Positions 9,851 through 17,547 of a DNA stretch of 64,000 nucleotides are shown in pieces. Made by a program: the position numbers and the translations under genes. The stretch is from Streptomyces sp. NBC_00554 (GTDB lineage: Bacteria; Actinomycetota; Actinomycetes; Streptomycetales; Streptomycetaceae). Positions within the stretch are counted from its first letter, which is position 1; every line of letters begins with the position of its first letter. The notes below the pieces were generated by a model. The model searched no databases, was not told the DNA's origin, and saw only the letters and a list, made by a program, of their open reading frames with translations. The stretch covers positions 7,998,001 through 8,062,000 of the forward strand of contig NZ_CP107799.1 of NCBI RefSeq assembly GCF_041431135.1, read 5' to 3'.

Positions 9851-11112
9851 TGCGAAGCAGTGGCAGCGGTAGTGGCAGGAACAGCGGCGGGCGCGGCAAC
9901 CCCCGCGGGACCGGTGGGGGCGGCAACGCCCGCGGGTCCGGCGGCGGTGGCGGCGGTGCGCGCGGGAGCGGTGGGGGCGGCGGTCCCCGCGGTTCCGGTG
10001 GGGGCGGTGGCCCTCGCGGTTCCAGCGGTGGCGGTGGCCCCCGCGGTTCCGGCGGTGGCGGCAACCCCAGGGCCGCCGGTGGCGGCGGTGGCTCCCAGCC
10101 GAGGAGCGCGGGAGGGCGCGACGACCAGCCGAAGCGTCCCGGCAAGCCTCGTCCCGAGGAGCGCCGCTACGACGTAGGCCCTTCGGCGACCCACGAGGGC
10201 CCGAAGTCCGGTCGCGGCAACGCGGCCCGCGGCGGCGCCAAGGGCGGCCCCAGGCAGAGCCAGCAGCGCGGCGGCCGTACGGAGCCCGCGCGCTCCCGCG
10301 AGTACGAGACACGGACCGAGGAGCGCAACAGGGACCGGTACGCCGGCAAGCCGGAGATCAAGACGCCCAAGACCCACCCCGGGGCCGAGGAGGAGGGCGA
10401 GCGCCTGCAGAAGGTGCTCGCGCGCGCCGGCTACGGCTCGCGGCGTGCCTGCGAGGAGCTGGTCGAGCAGTCCCGGGTCGAGGTCAACGGCGAGATCGTC
10501 GTGGAGCAGGGCATGCGCGTCGACCCGGAGAAGGACGAGATCAAGGTCGACGGGCTGACCGTGGCCACGCAGTCGTACCAGTTCTTCTCGCTGAACAAGC
10601 CCGCCGGTGTCGTCTCGACCATGGAGGACACCGAGGGCCGTCAGTGCCTCGGCGACTACGTGACGAACCGCGAGACGCGGCTCTTCCACGTCGGGCGGCT
10701 CGACACCGAGACCGAGGGCGTCATCCTGCTCACCAACCACGGTGAACTGGCGCACCGCCTGACCCACCCCAAGTACGGCGTGAAGAAGGTCTACCTCGCG
10801 CACATCGTGGGCCCGATCCCGCGTGACCTGGGCAAGCAGCTCAAGAACGGCATCCAGCTGGAGGACGGTTACGCGAAGGCGGACCACTTCCGCGTCGTCG
10901 AGCAGACCGGCAAGAACTACCTGGTCGAGGTGACCCTGCACGAGGGCCGCAAGCACATCGTGCGCCGCATGCTCGCGGAGGCCGGCTTCCCGGTCGACAA
11001 GCTGGTGCGCGTCTCCTTCGGCCCGATCACCCTCGGCGACCAGAAGTCGGGCTGGCTGCGCCGCCTGTCGAACACCGAGGTCGGAATGCTCATGCAGGAG
11101 GTCGACCTCTAG
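9850..11112 (+). CDS. RluB/RsuA-family rRNA pseudouridine synthase with Gly/Arg-rich head
   Basis: Predicted to isomerise one uridine in rRNA; E. coli RluB, which modifies U2605 of 23S rRNA, is the closest named type. An S4 RNA-binding domain begins near residue 180 (ERLQKVLARAGYGSRRACEEL), followed by the synthase domain with the catalytic Asp in GRLDTETEGVILLTNHGE. Residues 1-90 consist almost wholly of GGGG/PRG/RGS repeats, and 90-170 are basic and disordered; such a head is absent from the E. coli enzyme. ATG 9850 shares a base with the scpB stop. A hairpin at 11128-11160 follows. Confidence 0.92.
   Translation: MRSSGSGSGRNSGGRGNPRGTGGGGNARGSGGGGGGARGSGGGGGPRGSGGGGGPRGSSGGGGPRGSGGGGNPRAAGGGGGSQPRSAGGRDDQPKRPGKPRPEERRYDVGPSATHEGPKSGRGNAARGGAKGGPRQSQQRGGRTEPARSREYETRTEERNRDRYAGKPEIKTPKTHPGAEEEGERLQKVLARAGYGSRRACEELVEQSRVEVNGEIVVEQGMRVDPEKDEIKVDGLTVATQSYQFFSLNKPAGVVSTMEDTEGRQCLGDYVTNRETRLFHVGRLDTETEGVILLTNHGELAHRLTHPKYGVKKVYLAHIVGPIPRDLGKQLKNGIQLEDGYAKADHFRVVEQTGKNYLVEVTLHEGRKHIVRRMLAEAGFPVDKLVRVSFGPITLGDQKSGWLRRLSNTEVGMLMQEVDL
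9880..10110 (+). repeat. Degenerate GGCGGTGGC/CCCGCGGT coding repeat
   Basis: Imperfect tandem units of about 24-30 bases, built from GGCGGTGG followed by (C)CCGCGGTTCC, encode the Gly-rich PRGSGGGG and PRGSSGGG runs of the pseudouridine synthase head. The units are clearest between 9950 and 10070. Likely to vary in copy number between strains. Confidence 0.75.
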
Positions 11113-11127
11113 GGGTGCCCGCCGTTT

Positions 11128-11160
11128 CGGCCGGTTCCGGGATTGCCCCGGGACCGGCCG
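11128..11160 (+). terminator. Terminator of the parA-scpAB-rluB operon
   Basis: CGGCCGGTTCCGGG pairs with CCCGGGACCGGCCG through 14 bases with one G-U pair; the loop is ATTGC. It starts 16 bases past the pseudouridine synthase stop. Confidence 0.8.
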
Positions 11161-11212
11161 ATGCGTTTTCGGCTCCCCGCCGGTCTGTACCGGTGAGCGA
11201 AGGGAGCGCGCG

Positions 11213-12172
11213 ATGGGCGCCACGACGGAGCGCGAGGAGTTCGTACGGCTGACAGACCCGTACCGGCGGGAGCTGCTCGCGCACTGCTACCGGATGCTCG
11301 GGTCGGTCGACGACGCCGAGGACCTGGTGCAGGAGACGTATCTGCGGGCCTGGCGGTCGTACGAGGGGTACGAGGGCCGGGCGTCCCTGCGGACCTGGCT
11401 GCACCGGATCGCCACGAATACGTGTCTGACGGCTCTGGAGGGCCGTGTGCGCCGTCCGCTGCCCTCCGGGCTCGGCGGGCCGGGAGACGCGCCTGAGGGG
11501 CCTCTGAGGGCCCCTGTGACGGATGTCCCGTGGCTGCAGCCGCTGCCGGACGCGCTCGTCGACCCGGCGAACGTCGTGGCGGCCCGTGGGAGTCTGCGGC
11601 TCGCACTCGTCGCCGCGCTGCAGAATCTGCCGGCGCGGCAGCGGGCCGTGCTGATCCTGCGGGACGTGCTGGCTTGGCGGGCGCCCGAGGTCGCCGCACT
11701 GCTCGGGACCTCCACGGCGGCCGTCAAAAGCAGCCTCCAGCGCGCGCGTGCCCGGCTCGACGAGCTGGCACCCGAGGAGGAACTCGTCACCGAGCCCGAC
11801 GGCCCCGAGGACCGAGAACTGCTCGACCGCTACATGGCCGCCTTCGAACACGCCGACATGGACGCGCTCCTGGGGCTCCTCCAGGACGGCGTCGAGCTCG
11901 AAATGCCTCCCTACTTGGACTGGTTCAGCGGCAAGAAGGACGTGATGCGCTTCCTGGGGACGCGGGTCGGCTACGCGGGGCGCCTGCGGATGGTGCCCAC
12001 GCGGGCCAACGGGCAGCCGGCGGTGGTGGCGTACGCGCGCGATGGAGACGGGGTGTACAGGGCGCACTCCGTGCAGGTTCTCGAGGTGAGCGGTGCGGGC
12101 ATCGCCAGGATCACCGCCTTCTTCGATGTGGGGCTGTTCGGGCACTTCGGACTGTCCCAGGTGCTCTCGTGA
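11213..12172 (+). CDS. ECF sigma factor with C-terminal NTF2-like domain (SigG/TIGR02960 type)
   Basis: A 319-residue extracytoplasmic-function sigma factor. Region 2 spans about residues 10-75 (AHCYRMLGSVDDAEDLVQET), region 4 about 130-185 (LPARQRAVLILRDVLAWRAPEVA, then TSTAAVKSSLQRARA), and residues 205-315 form a SnoaL/NTF2-like domain (LLDRYMAAFEHADMDAL). No anti-sigma gene is adjacent; in such groups the tail domain is thought to modulate activity. ATG 11213 follows a GAAGGGAG-type site. The stop overlaps the next GTG by four bases, coupling it to a TIGR03086-like protein. The regulated genes are unknown. Confidence 0.9.
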   Translation: MGATTEREEFVRLTDPYRRELLAHCYRMLGSVDDAEDLVQETYLRAWRSYEGYEGRASLRTWLHRIATNTCLTALEGRVRRPLPSGLGGPGDAPEGPLRAPVTDVPWLQPLPDALVDPANVVAARGSLRLALVAALQNLPARQRAVLILRDVLAWRAPEVAALLGTSTAAVKSSLQRARARLDELAPEEELVTEPDGPEDRELLDRYMAAFEHADMDALLGLLQDGVELEMPPYLDWFSGKKDVMRFLGTRVGYAGRLRMVPTRANGQPAVVAYARDGDGVYRAHSVQVLEVSGAGIARITAFFDVGLFGHFGLSQVLS

Positions 12173-12777
12173 ACCCCGGGGAGCTGCTGGAGCGGTCGCT
12201 CGCGTATGCGCTGGGGAGCGTCGCCGTAGTGGTGCCGGGGAGCCTCGGGCGGGCCACGCCGTGTTCCGGGTGGGACCTGGGGGAGCTGCTCCGGCATCTG
12301 GACGACTCGGTGGAGGCGCTCTACGAAGGGGTCGCCGCGGGGCGTGTCGGGCTGTGTTCCTCGCCGGCCGCCGCCGATCCCGTGTGTGCCTTCCGGGAGC
12401 GGGCGTGCGCCCTGCTCGGCGCCTGGGCGGTGGTGTCGGGCGACGTGCCGTCGGCCGAGCCTTCCGTGGGTGTGGGGGACGGGTCGCTGGATCTCGGGCT
12501 CCTGGCGGCCGTCGGCGCCGTCGAGATCGCCGTACACGGATGGGACGTGGCGCAGGCGTGCGGGCGGGCGCGGCCGATCCCGCCCGCCCTCGCCGCCGAA
12601 CTGCTCCCCGTGGCGCGGTGGTCCGTGGCGGACGCCGACCGGGGTGTGCGCTTCGCCGAACCGGTCGGCGCGCCGTCGTCCTGGTCCCGGCCCGGGGACC
12701 GGTTGCTGGCCTTCCTGGGGCGGCGTCCTAGCCCGCCGCGATTCCTTTCCGGACCGGGCCCGGTCTGCCTTCCGTGA
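12169..12777 (+). CDS. TIGR03086-family (DinB/maleylpyruvate isomerase-like) protein
   Basis: A 202-residue protein with the four-helix DinB-superfamily look: TPCSGWDLGELLRHL near residue 30 carries the first possible metal-ligand His, and VEIAVHGWDVAQACGR near 125 carries the second motif. This matches the TIGR03086 group related to mycothiol-dependent enzymes. The GTG start overlaps the sigma-factor stop by four bases, so the two are co-translated. It could be a thiol-dependent enzyme in the sigma regulon; no substrate is known. The C-terminal 20 residues are Pro-rich. Confidence 0.75.
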   Translation: MNPGELLERSLAYALGSVAVVVPGSLGRATPCSGWDLGELLRHLDDSVEALYEGVAAGRVGLCSSPAAADPVCAFRERACALLGAWAVVSGDVPSAEPSVGVGDGSLDLGLLAAVGAVEIAVHGWDVAQACGRARPIPPALAAELLPVARWSVADADRGVRFAEPVGAPSSWSRPGDRLLAFLGRRPSPPRFLSGPGPVCLP

Positions 12778-12808
12778 GTGATCCCTCGACCTCACGAAAG
12801 GAACCGTC

Positions 12809-14245
12809 ATGGCTGACACCCTGCGTGTCCCGGTCCGCGAACCAGCCGCCGGTGCCGCTCCGCCACGGCGGGTGTGGACCGTCGTACTGGCCGCACTCGG
12901 AGCGCTGCTCTGCTCCCTCGACGTGGTGGTCGTCGTCACCGCGCTGCCCACCCTGCGGGCCGAATTCGGGGCGAGCCTGTCCGAACTGGAGTGGACGCTC
13001 AACGCGTACAACCTGGTCTTCGCCTGCCTCACTCTGACCGGCGCCGCGCTCGGCGACCGGTTCGGGCGGCGGCGCATGTTCGTCGTCGGTCTTGCCGTCT
13101 TCACACTGGCCTCGGCCCTGGCCGCGCTCGCCGGCGGTCCCGGTCAGCTGATCGCCGCCCGCGTGGTCCAGGGCGCCGGAGCGGCCGTCCTGCTGCCGCT
13201 CACGCTGACCCTGATCAGTGAGGCGTTCCCGGCCGAGAAACGGGGCGTGGCGATCGGCGTGTGGGGCGGGGTGACCGGGCTCGGGGTCGCCTCGGGGCCC
13301 GTGCTCGGCGGTGCCGTCACCGAGGGCCTCTCCTGGCAGTGGATCTTCTGGCTGAACGTGCTGCTGGGGCTCGCGATGCTTCCCCTGGCCGCCGTCAAAC
13401 TCCGCGAGAGCTACGGTCCCCGTCCCCAACTCGACGCCGTGGGACTGGTGTTGGCGGCCGTGGGTCTGACCGGGCTGGCCTGGGCGCCGGTACGGGCGCC
13501 GGAGGCGGGCTGGGGGAGTGCCGAGGTGCTGGGCGGGCTGGCGGTCGGAATCGTGTTCCTGACGGCCTTCCTCGGCTGGGAGCGGTCGCGGGCGCGCTAC
13601 CCGATGCTGCCGGTCACGTACTTCGGGCGGCGCGGCTTCTCGACCGCCAACGGCACGATCTTCCTGATGTTCATGTCGCTGCTCGGCTCGATTTTCATGA
13701 TCACGCAGCTCTTTCAGCTCGGCCTGGGCAATTCTCCGCTGGAGGCGGGCGTCCGGATCCTTGTGTGGACCGGCATGCCGCTGGCCGTCTCGCCGCTCGC
13801 GGGCGCGCTCGCCGACCGGTTCGGGAACAGGCCCTTCATGCTGACCGGCCTGGTCCTCCAGGCGGTCGGGCTCGGGCTGCTGGCCCGGCAGATCGAGCCC
13901 GGCGTGGACTACGGAAGCCTGGTCGTGCCGCTGATCCTCGCCGGGGTCGGCATCTCTCTGGCCTTCCCCACCATCGCCAACGCCGTGACCTCATCGGTGC
14001 CGCCCGGCGGCGCGGGCGTGGCGGCCGGCGTCAACAGTGCACTGCGCGCACTGGGCGGCGTCTTCGGAGTCGCCGTCGCCGCGGCCGTGTTCAGCCGGTA
14101 CGGGGGCTACGGCTCGGCGGAGGCCTTCGTCGACGGGTGCGGGCCCGCGCTGTGGGTGTCGGCAGGGGCCGCTGCGGCGGGAGCGGCGGTGGCGGCGTTC
14201 GCACCCTCCCGACCCGCCAACAAGGCCTCGAACCAGCCCAGTTAA
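12809..14245 (+). CDS. MFS drug-type efflux transporter (DHA2-like)
   Basis: A 478-residue integral membrane protein with about 14 hydrophobic segments. It shows the MFS motif between TM2 and TM3 as GAALGDRFGRRRMFV, motif C-like GVASGPVLGGAV in TM5, and LDVVVVVTALPTL in TM1, the DHA2 variant of motif D1. Probably a proton-driven exporter of small hydrophobic compounds; the substrate is unknown. AAAGGA lies 8-10 bases upstream of ATG 12809. It follows the TIGR03086 gene by 31 bases and may be read with it. No repressor is adjacent except the NUDIX regulator downstream, which has its own promoter. Confidence 0.88.
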   Translation: MADTLRVPVREPAAGAAPPRRVWTVVLAALGALLCSLDVVVVVTALPTLRAEFGASLSELEWTLNAYNLVFACLTLTGAALGDRFGRRRMFVVGLAVFTLASALAALAGGPGQLIAARVVQGAGAAVLLPLTLTLISEAFPAEKRGVAIGVWGGVTGLGVASGPVLGGAVTEGLSWQWIFWLNVLLGLAMLPLAAVKLRESYGPRPQLDAVGLVLAAVGLTGLAWAPVRAPEAGWGSAEVLGGLAVGIVFLTAFLGWERSRARYPMLPVTYFGRRGFSTANGTIFLMFMSLLGSIFMITQLFQLGLGNSPLEAGVRILVWTGMPLAVSPLAGALADRFGNRPFMLTGLVLQAVGLGLLARQIEPGVDYGSLVVPLILAGVGISLAFPTIANAVTSSVPPGGAGVAAGVNSALRALGGVFGVAVAAAVFSRYGGYGSAEAFVDGCGPALWVSAGAAAAGAAVAAFAPSRPANKASNQPS

Positions 14246-14249
14246 AGGG

Positions 14250-14278
14250 TTGTGTGAGCCCACTCACCTCCTTATAGT
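14250..14278 (+). promoter_or_regulatory. Candidate promoter of the NUDIX-draG-rlaP operon
   Basis: TTGTGT at 14250-14255 and TATAGT at 14273-14278 are separated by 17 bases. The -10 element overlaps the first operator palindrome, so a bound repressor would block RNA polymerase. Motif match only. Confidence 0.5.
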
Positions 14279-14305
14279 CGTAATGACTATTAGTCGTTCT
14301 GACTA
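14274..14305 (+). promoter_or_regulatory. Tandem operators TAGTC-N5-GACTA
   Basis: Two adjacent inverted repeats: ATAGTC-GTAAT-GACTAT (14274-14290) and TAGTC-GTTCT-GACTA (14291-14305), with centres 16 bases apart. They sit over the -10 and start point, directly upstream of an NrtR-like gene. TAGTC/GACTA half-sites resemble what I recall of NrtR-family boxes. Autoregulation by the downstream product is inferred. Confidence 0.7.
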
Positions 14306-14325
14306 TTAATAGGGGGTGGGTGGGC

Positions 14326-15084
14326 GTGCTCGCACGGGAAGGTCGCGCGCCTGGCGGGAGCGCACCCGAGGGCTACGACAAGTACGCGTTCGAGCCCTTC
14401 GCCGTCACCGTCGACCTGGCCGTCCTGACCGTCCGCGCGGGCGTGCTCCAGGTGCTTCTCGTCGAGCGCGGGCAGGAGCCGTACATGGGCCGCTGGGCGC
14501 TCCCCGGCGGCTTCGTGCTGCCGCACGAGTCCGCGGAGGCGGCGGCCCGGCGCGAACTCGCCGAGGAGACCGGCCTGTCGGACATCTCCGGGCTCCACCT
14601 CGAACAGCTGAGGACGTACAGCGAACCCCGCCGCGACCCCAGGATGCGCGTCGTCTCCGTCGCCTTCGCCGCGCTGCTCGCGGACCCTCCCGAGCCGCAC
14701 GGCGGCGGTGACGCGGCGCAGGCCCAGTGGCTGCGGTACAACGCGCTCGATCCGCTCGCCTTCGATCACGACCGGATCCTCGCCGACGCCCACGACCGCA
14801 TCGGCTCCAAGCTCGAGTACAGCTGTCTCGCCACGTCCTTCTGCCCGCCCGAGTTCACCCTCGGAGAGCTGCAGCAGGTGTACGAGACCGTGTGGGGCAC
14901 CGCGCTCGACCGGCCCAACTTCCGGCGCAAGGTCCTCGCCACGCCGGGCTTCGTCGACCCGGTGCCGGGTGCCGCACGCCTCACCGGAGGCCGCGGCAAA
15001 CCCGCCGCGCTGTACCGCGCGGGCGGCGCCAAAACCCTGCACCCACCCCTGCTGCGTCCCACTCAGGAAGGACGACCCACATGA
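14326..15084 (+). CDS. NrtR-type NUDIX regulator (NUDIX plus winged helix)
   Basis: NrtR proteins repress genes of NAD metabolism and release DNA when they bind ADP-ribose or related compounds. The NUDIX domain fills about residues 20-155 and the C-terminal winged helix about 160-225, with TLGELQQVYETVWG and LDRPNFRRKVL, the typical NrtR recognition segment. The Nudix box is complete (GGFVLPHESAEAAARRELAEETG), unlike many NrtR regulators that have lost catalysis, so it may also hydrolyse its ligand. GTG 14326 lies nine bases from AGGGGG; GTG 14320 is an alternative with poor spacing. The stop overlaps the draG start by four bases (ATGA). Confidence 0.87.
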   Translation: MLAREGRAPGGSAPEGYDKYAFEPFAVTVDLAVLTVRAGVLQVLLVERGQEPYMGRWALPGGFVLPHESAEAAARRELAEETGLSDISGLHLEQLRTYSEPRRDPRMRVVSVAFAALLADPPEPHGGGDAAQAQWLRYNALDPLAFDHDRILADAHDRIGSKLEYSCLATSFCPPEFTLGELQQVYETVWGTALDRPNFRRKVLATPGFVDPVPGAARLTGGRGKPAALYRAGGAKTLHPPLLRPTQEGRPT

Positions 15085-16103
15085 CCACCACGACGCTCGC
15101 GAAACGTGCCGCCACCGGATCCCTGCTCGGCCTCGCCCTCGGCGACGCGATGGGGTTCCCGACCGAGTTCAACTCGGTGCCGGCGATCCTCGCGAAGTGC
15201 GGCCCGTGGCGCGAGATGGACCTGCCCAGGCCCGCGATCGTCACCGACGACACCCAGATGACGCTGGCGCTGGCACGTGGACTGCGGACGGCCATGGACC
15301 GCGGCCTGCTCGGCCCGCTGCGGATGGAGCGGCCGGTGCGCGAGGAGTTCGTGGACTGGTACCAGTCGCCCGACAACAACCGTGCGCCCGGCCGCACCTG
15401 TCTCGTCGCCTGCGACCTCCTGAAGAACGAGAAGCGGCCCTGGCAGGAGGCAAGCCAGATCGGCTCCAAGGGCTGCGGCGCCAACATGCGCGTGGCGCCC
15501 GTCGGACTCGTCCGCGGACTGAGCGAAGAACAGCGCGCGGGCGCCGCGCAGTTGCAGGCCGCCCTCACCCACGGGCACCCCACGGCGCTCGCCGCCGCCG
15601 ACCTCACCGCACACGCGATCTGGCTCCTCGCAAACGGGACCGAGCCGATGGGACTGGTCGGCCGGCTGCGGTCGTACGCGTACGAGAACCGTCACCGCTA
15701 CCACTCCCGCTGGCTCGGCGACCTGTGGACCCGCGGCCAGGACCCCACGCCGGAGCACTTCATCGGGCGCGGCTGGGACGAGTGCCTGGAGATCCTCGAC
15801 CACCTCCGGCATGCCGTGCGAACGGTCTCGCCCGAGTCCGACCCCTGCCTGGCCACCGGCGGGGGCTGGGTCGCCGAAGAGGCGCTCGCCACCGGCCTGT
15901 TGTGCTTCCTGCTGTTCGTCGACGAGCCCCTCACCGCAGTACGCCGGGCCGCCTGCACCTCCGGCGACTCCGACTCCATCGCCTGTCTGACGGGCGCCTT
16001 CGCGGGCGCCTACCACGGCTCGGACGCGTGGCCGACGTCCTGGGCCGACCGCATCGAGTACCAAGGCGACCTCATGTCCCTTGGAGCGCTCTGGGACGCT
16101 TGA
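15081..16103 (+). CDS. ADP-ribosylglycohydrolase (DraG family)
   Basis: Predicted to remove ADP-ribose from a modified protein or nucleic acid, using two metal ions. Of 340 residues, the N-terminal GSLLGLALGDAMGFPTEF and TDDTQMTLALA (about residue 55) supply the first metal ligands, and SGDSDSIACLTGAFAGA near 305 supplies the second set; all key Asp residues are present. ATG 15081 follows AGGAAGGA and overlaps the NrtR-like stop by four bases. The stop is three bases before the RlaP-like gene, so all three are one operon. No ADP-ribosyltransferase is visible in the window; the target is unknown. Confidence 0.9.
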   Translation: MTTTTLAKRAATGSLLGLALGDAMGFPTEFNSVPAILAKCGPWREMDLPRPAIVTDDTQMTLALARGLRTAMDRGLLGPLRMERPVREEFVDWYQSPDNNRAPGRTCLVACDLLKNEKRPWQEASQIGSKGCGANMRVAPVGLVRGLSEEQRAGAAQLQAALTHGHPTALAAADLTAHAIWLLANGTEPMGLVGRLRSYAYENRHRYHSRWLGDLWTRGQDPTPEHFIGRGWDECLEILDHLRHAVRTVSPESDPCLATGGGWVAEEALATGLLCFLLFVDEPLTAVRRAACTSGDSDSIACLTGAFAGAYHGSDAWPTSWADRIEYQGDLMSLGALWDA

Positions 16104-16106
16104 GGG

Positions 16107-16856
16107 ATGACCGACCTCCTGGACCTCGATCTCAAGGCGGTGGTGTCCGAGCAGCCCGATCCCGTGCTGTTCGCCACCGTCTCCGGAGCACACCTCTACG
16201 GCTTCCCGTCACGCGACTCGGACGTCGATCTGCGCGGCGTGCATCTGCTGCCGGCGGCCGAACTGGTCGGACTGCGGGAGCCGGAGGAGACCCGGTCCCG
16301 GATGTGGGAGCAGGACGGGGTCGAGATGGACCTGGTCACCCACGACCTGCGCAAGTTCGTACGGCTGATGCTGCGCCGCAACGGCTATGTGCTGGAGCAG
16401 TTGCTCTCACCGCTCGTCGTGCACACCACCGACGCCCACCGGGAGCTGGCGGGTCTCGCCCCCGGCGTCCTCACCAGCCATCACGCCCACCACTACCAAG
16501 GGTTCGCGAACACGCAGTGGCGGCTCTTCGAGAAGACCGGCGAACTGAAGCCGCTGCTCTACACGTTCCGTGTGCTGCTCACCGGCATCCACCTGATGCG
16601 CAGCGGTGAGGTGCAGGCCGATCTGCGCGCGCTGATGGGGGAGACCGGGGCTCCTGTCTATCTGCCGGACCTGATCGCCGCGAAGGCGGAGCGGGAGCAC
16701 GGGGCCGCGGATGTGCGCCACGCGCGCGTGGAGGGCGATGTCGAGCGGCTGCGCATCCTGCTGGACGAGGCGCAGGGCCTGTCAGCGCTGCCCGAGGCTC
16801 CGTCCGCGTACGACGCCCTGCACGCGTTCGTCGTCCGGGTCCGACTGGAGAGCTGA
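16107..16856 (+). CDS. RlaP-like nucleotidyltransferase (COG3541/YcgL type), copy 1
   Basis: A 249-residue polymerase-beta-superfamily nucleotidyltransferase. The catalytic pair is in SGAHLYGFPSRDSDVDLRG near residue 30, and a third acid is plausible in GVEMDLVTHDLRKF near 75. The helical block LRRNGYVLEQLLSPLVV and HHYQGFANTQW match the RNA-ligase-associated RlaP group, described from RNA-repair operons. It follows draG by three bases. Its last 75 bases overlap the 3' end of the opposite-strand paralogue. Substrate and whether the target is tRNA are inference. Confidence 0.82.
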   Translation: MTDLLDLDLKAVVSEQPDPVLFATVSGAHLYGFPSRDSDVDLRGVHLLPAAELVGLREPEETRSRMWEQDGVEMDLVTHDLRKFVRLMLRRNGYVLEQLLSPLVVHTTDAHRELAGLAPGVLTSHHAHHYQGFANTQWRLFEKTGELKPLLYTFRVLLTGIHLMRSGEVQADLRALMGETGAPVYLPDLIAAKAEREHGAADVRHARVEGDVERLRILLDEAQGLSALPEAPSAYDALHAFVVRVRLES

Positions 16857-17525
16857 CGCCCGGCGGACGCGTACGAGGAAGGCCTCGACGCGTGCCTGGT
16901 CCGGCTCGGCGGGGAGGGGACTGCGGCCGGCCGACTCGTCCGCCTCCGTCCCCAGTTGGCTCATCCACGTCTCCACCCGCGGCCACGGAACCTCGCCCCG
17001 CTTCACCGCGAGCAGCGGTTGGCGCTGATCGCCCACGTCGATCGTCAGCTCGCCCGTGCGCAGCAGATCACGGGCGCTCATCAGGAGCCGAAGCAGGTGC
17101 ATGGCGTGCTTCCAGCGCGGGGCACCGTGCTGACGTACGTCGGCCTCCAGCTTCTTGCGCTGGCCGAGCGCGTAGCGCGTGAACGTCCCGTGGGCCCGCC
17201 GGGAGAGGAACGCCTCGCGCAGGGCGAGGAGTTCGCGGCCCGTGTCGTCGACGTACTCCACGACGGGGGAGTGCAGGCACTCCAGGATGTTCGGGTTCGC
17301 GCGCAGGGCCAGCTCGCAGAAGCGCTCCAGCTCCCAGCTGAACTGCTCCTCGGCCGGGCCCTCGACATGGGTCGGCGGCTTCTCGAAGCGCCAGAAGAGC
17401 GGGGTCGGGGCGAGGAACACGCCCCGGCGGTCGGTGTCGCTCGTGTCCGTGGCCAGGCCGAAGGCGCGCGAACCCATCACACAGGAGTAGATCGTGTGGT
17501 CGCGCACCAGGGCCTGGGGATCCAT
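16782..17525 (-). CDS. RlaP-like nucleotidyltransferase (COG3541/YcgL type), copy 2
   Basis: A 247-residue paralogue of the plus-strand gene it converges on. It has the canonical nucleotidyltransferase motif GSRAFGLATDTSDTDRRG near residue 18, then WELERFCELALRANPNILECL and HSPVVEYVD. Both proteins end in a similar helix (AFLVRVRR here, AFVVRVRL there); this one runs about 20 residues further, producing a 75-base tail-to-tail overlap. The start is an ATG at 17525. It may be read with its own promoter from the 22-base gap next to the Rieske gene or by read-through from that gene. The family assignment is firmer than any function. Confidence 0.82.
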   Translation of the reverse strand: MDPQALVRDHTIYSCVMGSRAFGLATDTSDTDRRGVFLAPTPLFWRFEKPPTHVEGPAEEQFSWELERFCELALRANPNILECLHSPVVEYVDDTGRELLALREAFLSRRAHGTFTRYALGQRKKLEADVRQHGAPRWKHAMHLLRLLMSARDLLRTGELTIDVGDQRQPLLAVKRGEVPWPRVETWMSQLGTEADESAGRSPLPAEPDQARVEAFLVRVRRASALQSDPDDERVQGVVRGRSLGQR

Positions 17526-17547
17526 GTCCGGAGCGTACGTGCCGACT

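Noticed and set aside
9880..10110. Possible CRISPR-like or minisatellite array
   Set aside because: Units are imperfect, lack unique spacers and stay in frame inside a coding region; it is a low-complexity protein segment.
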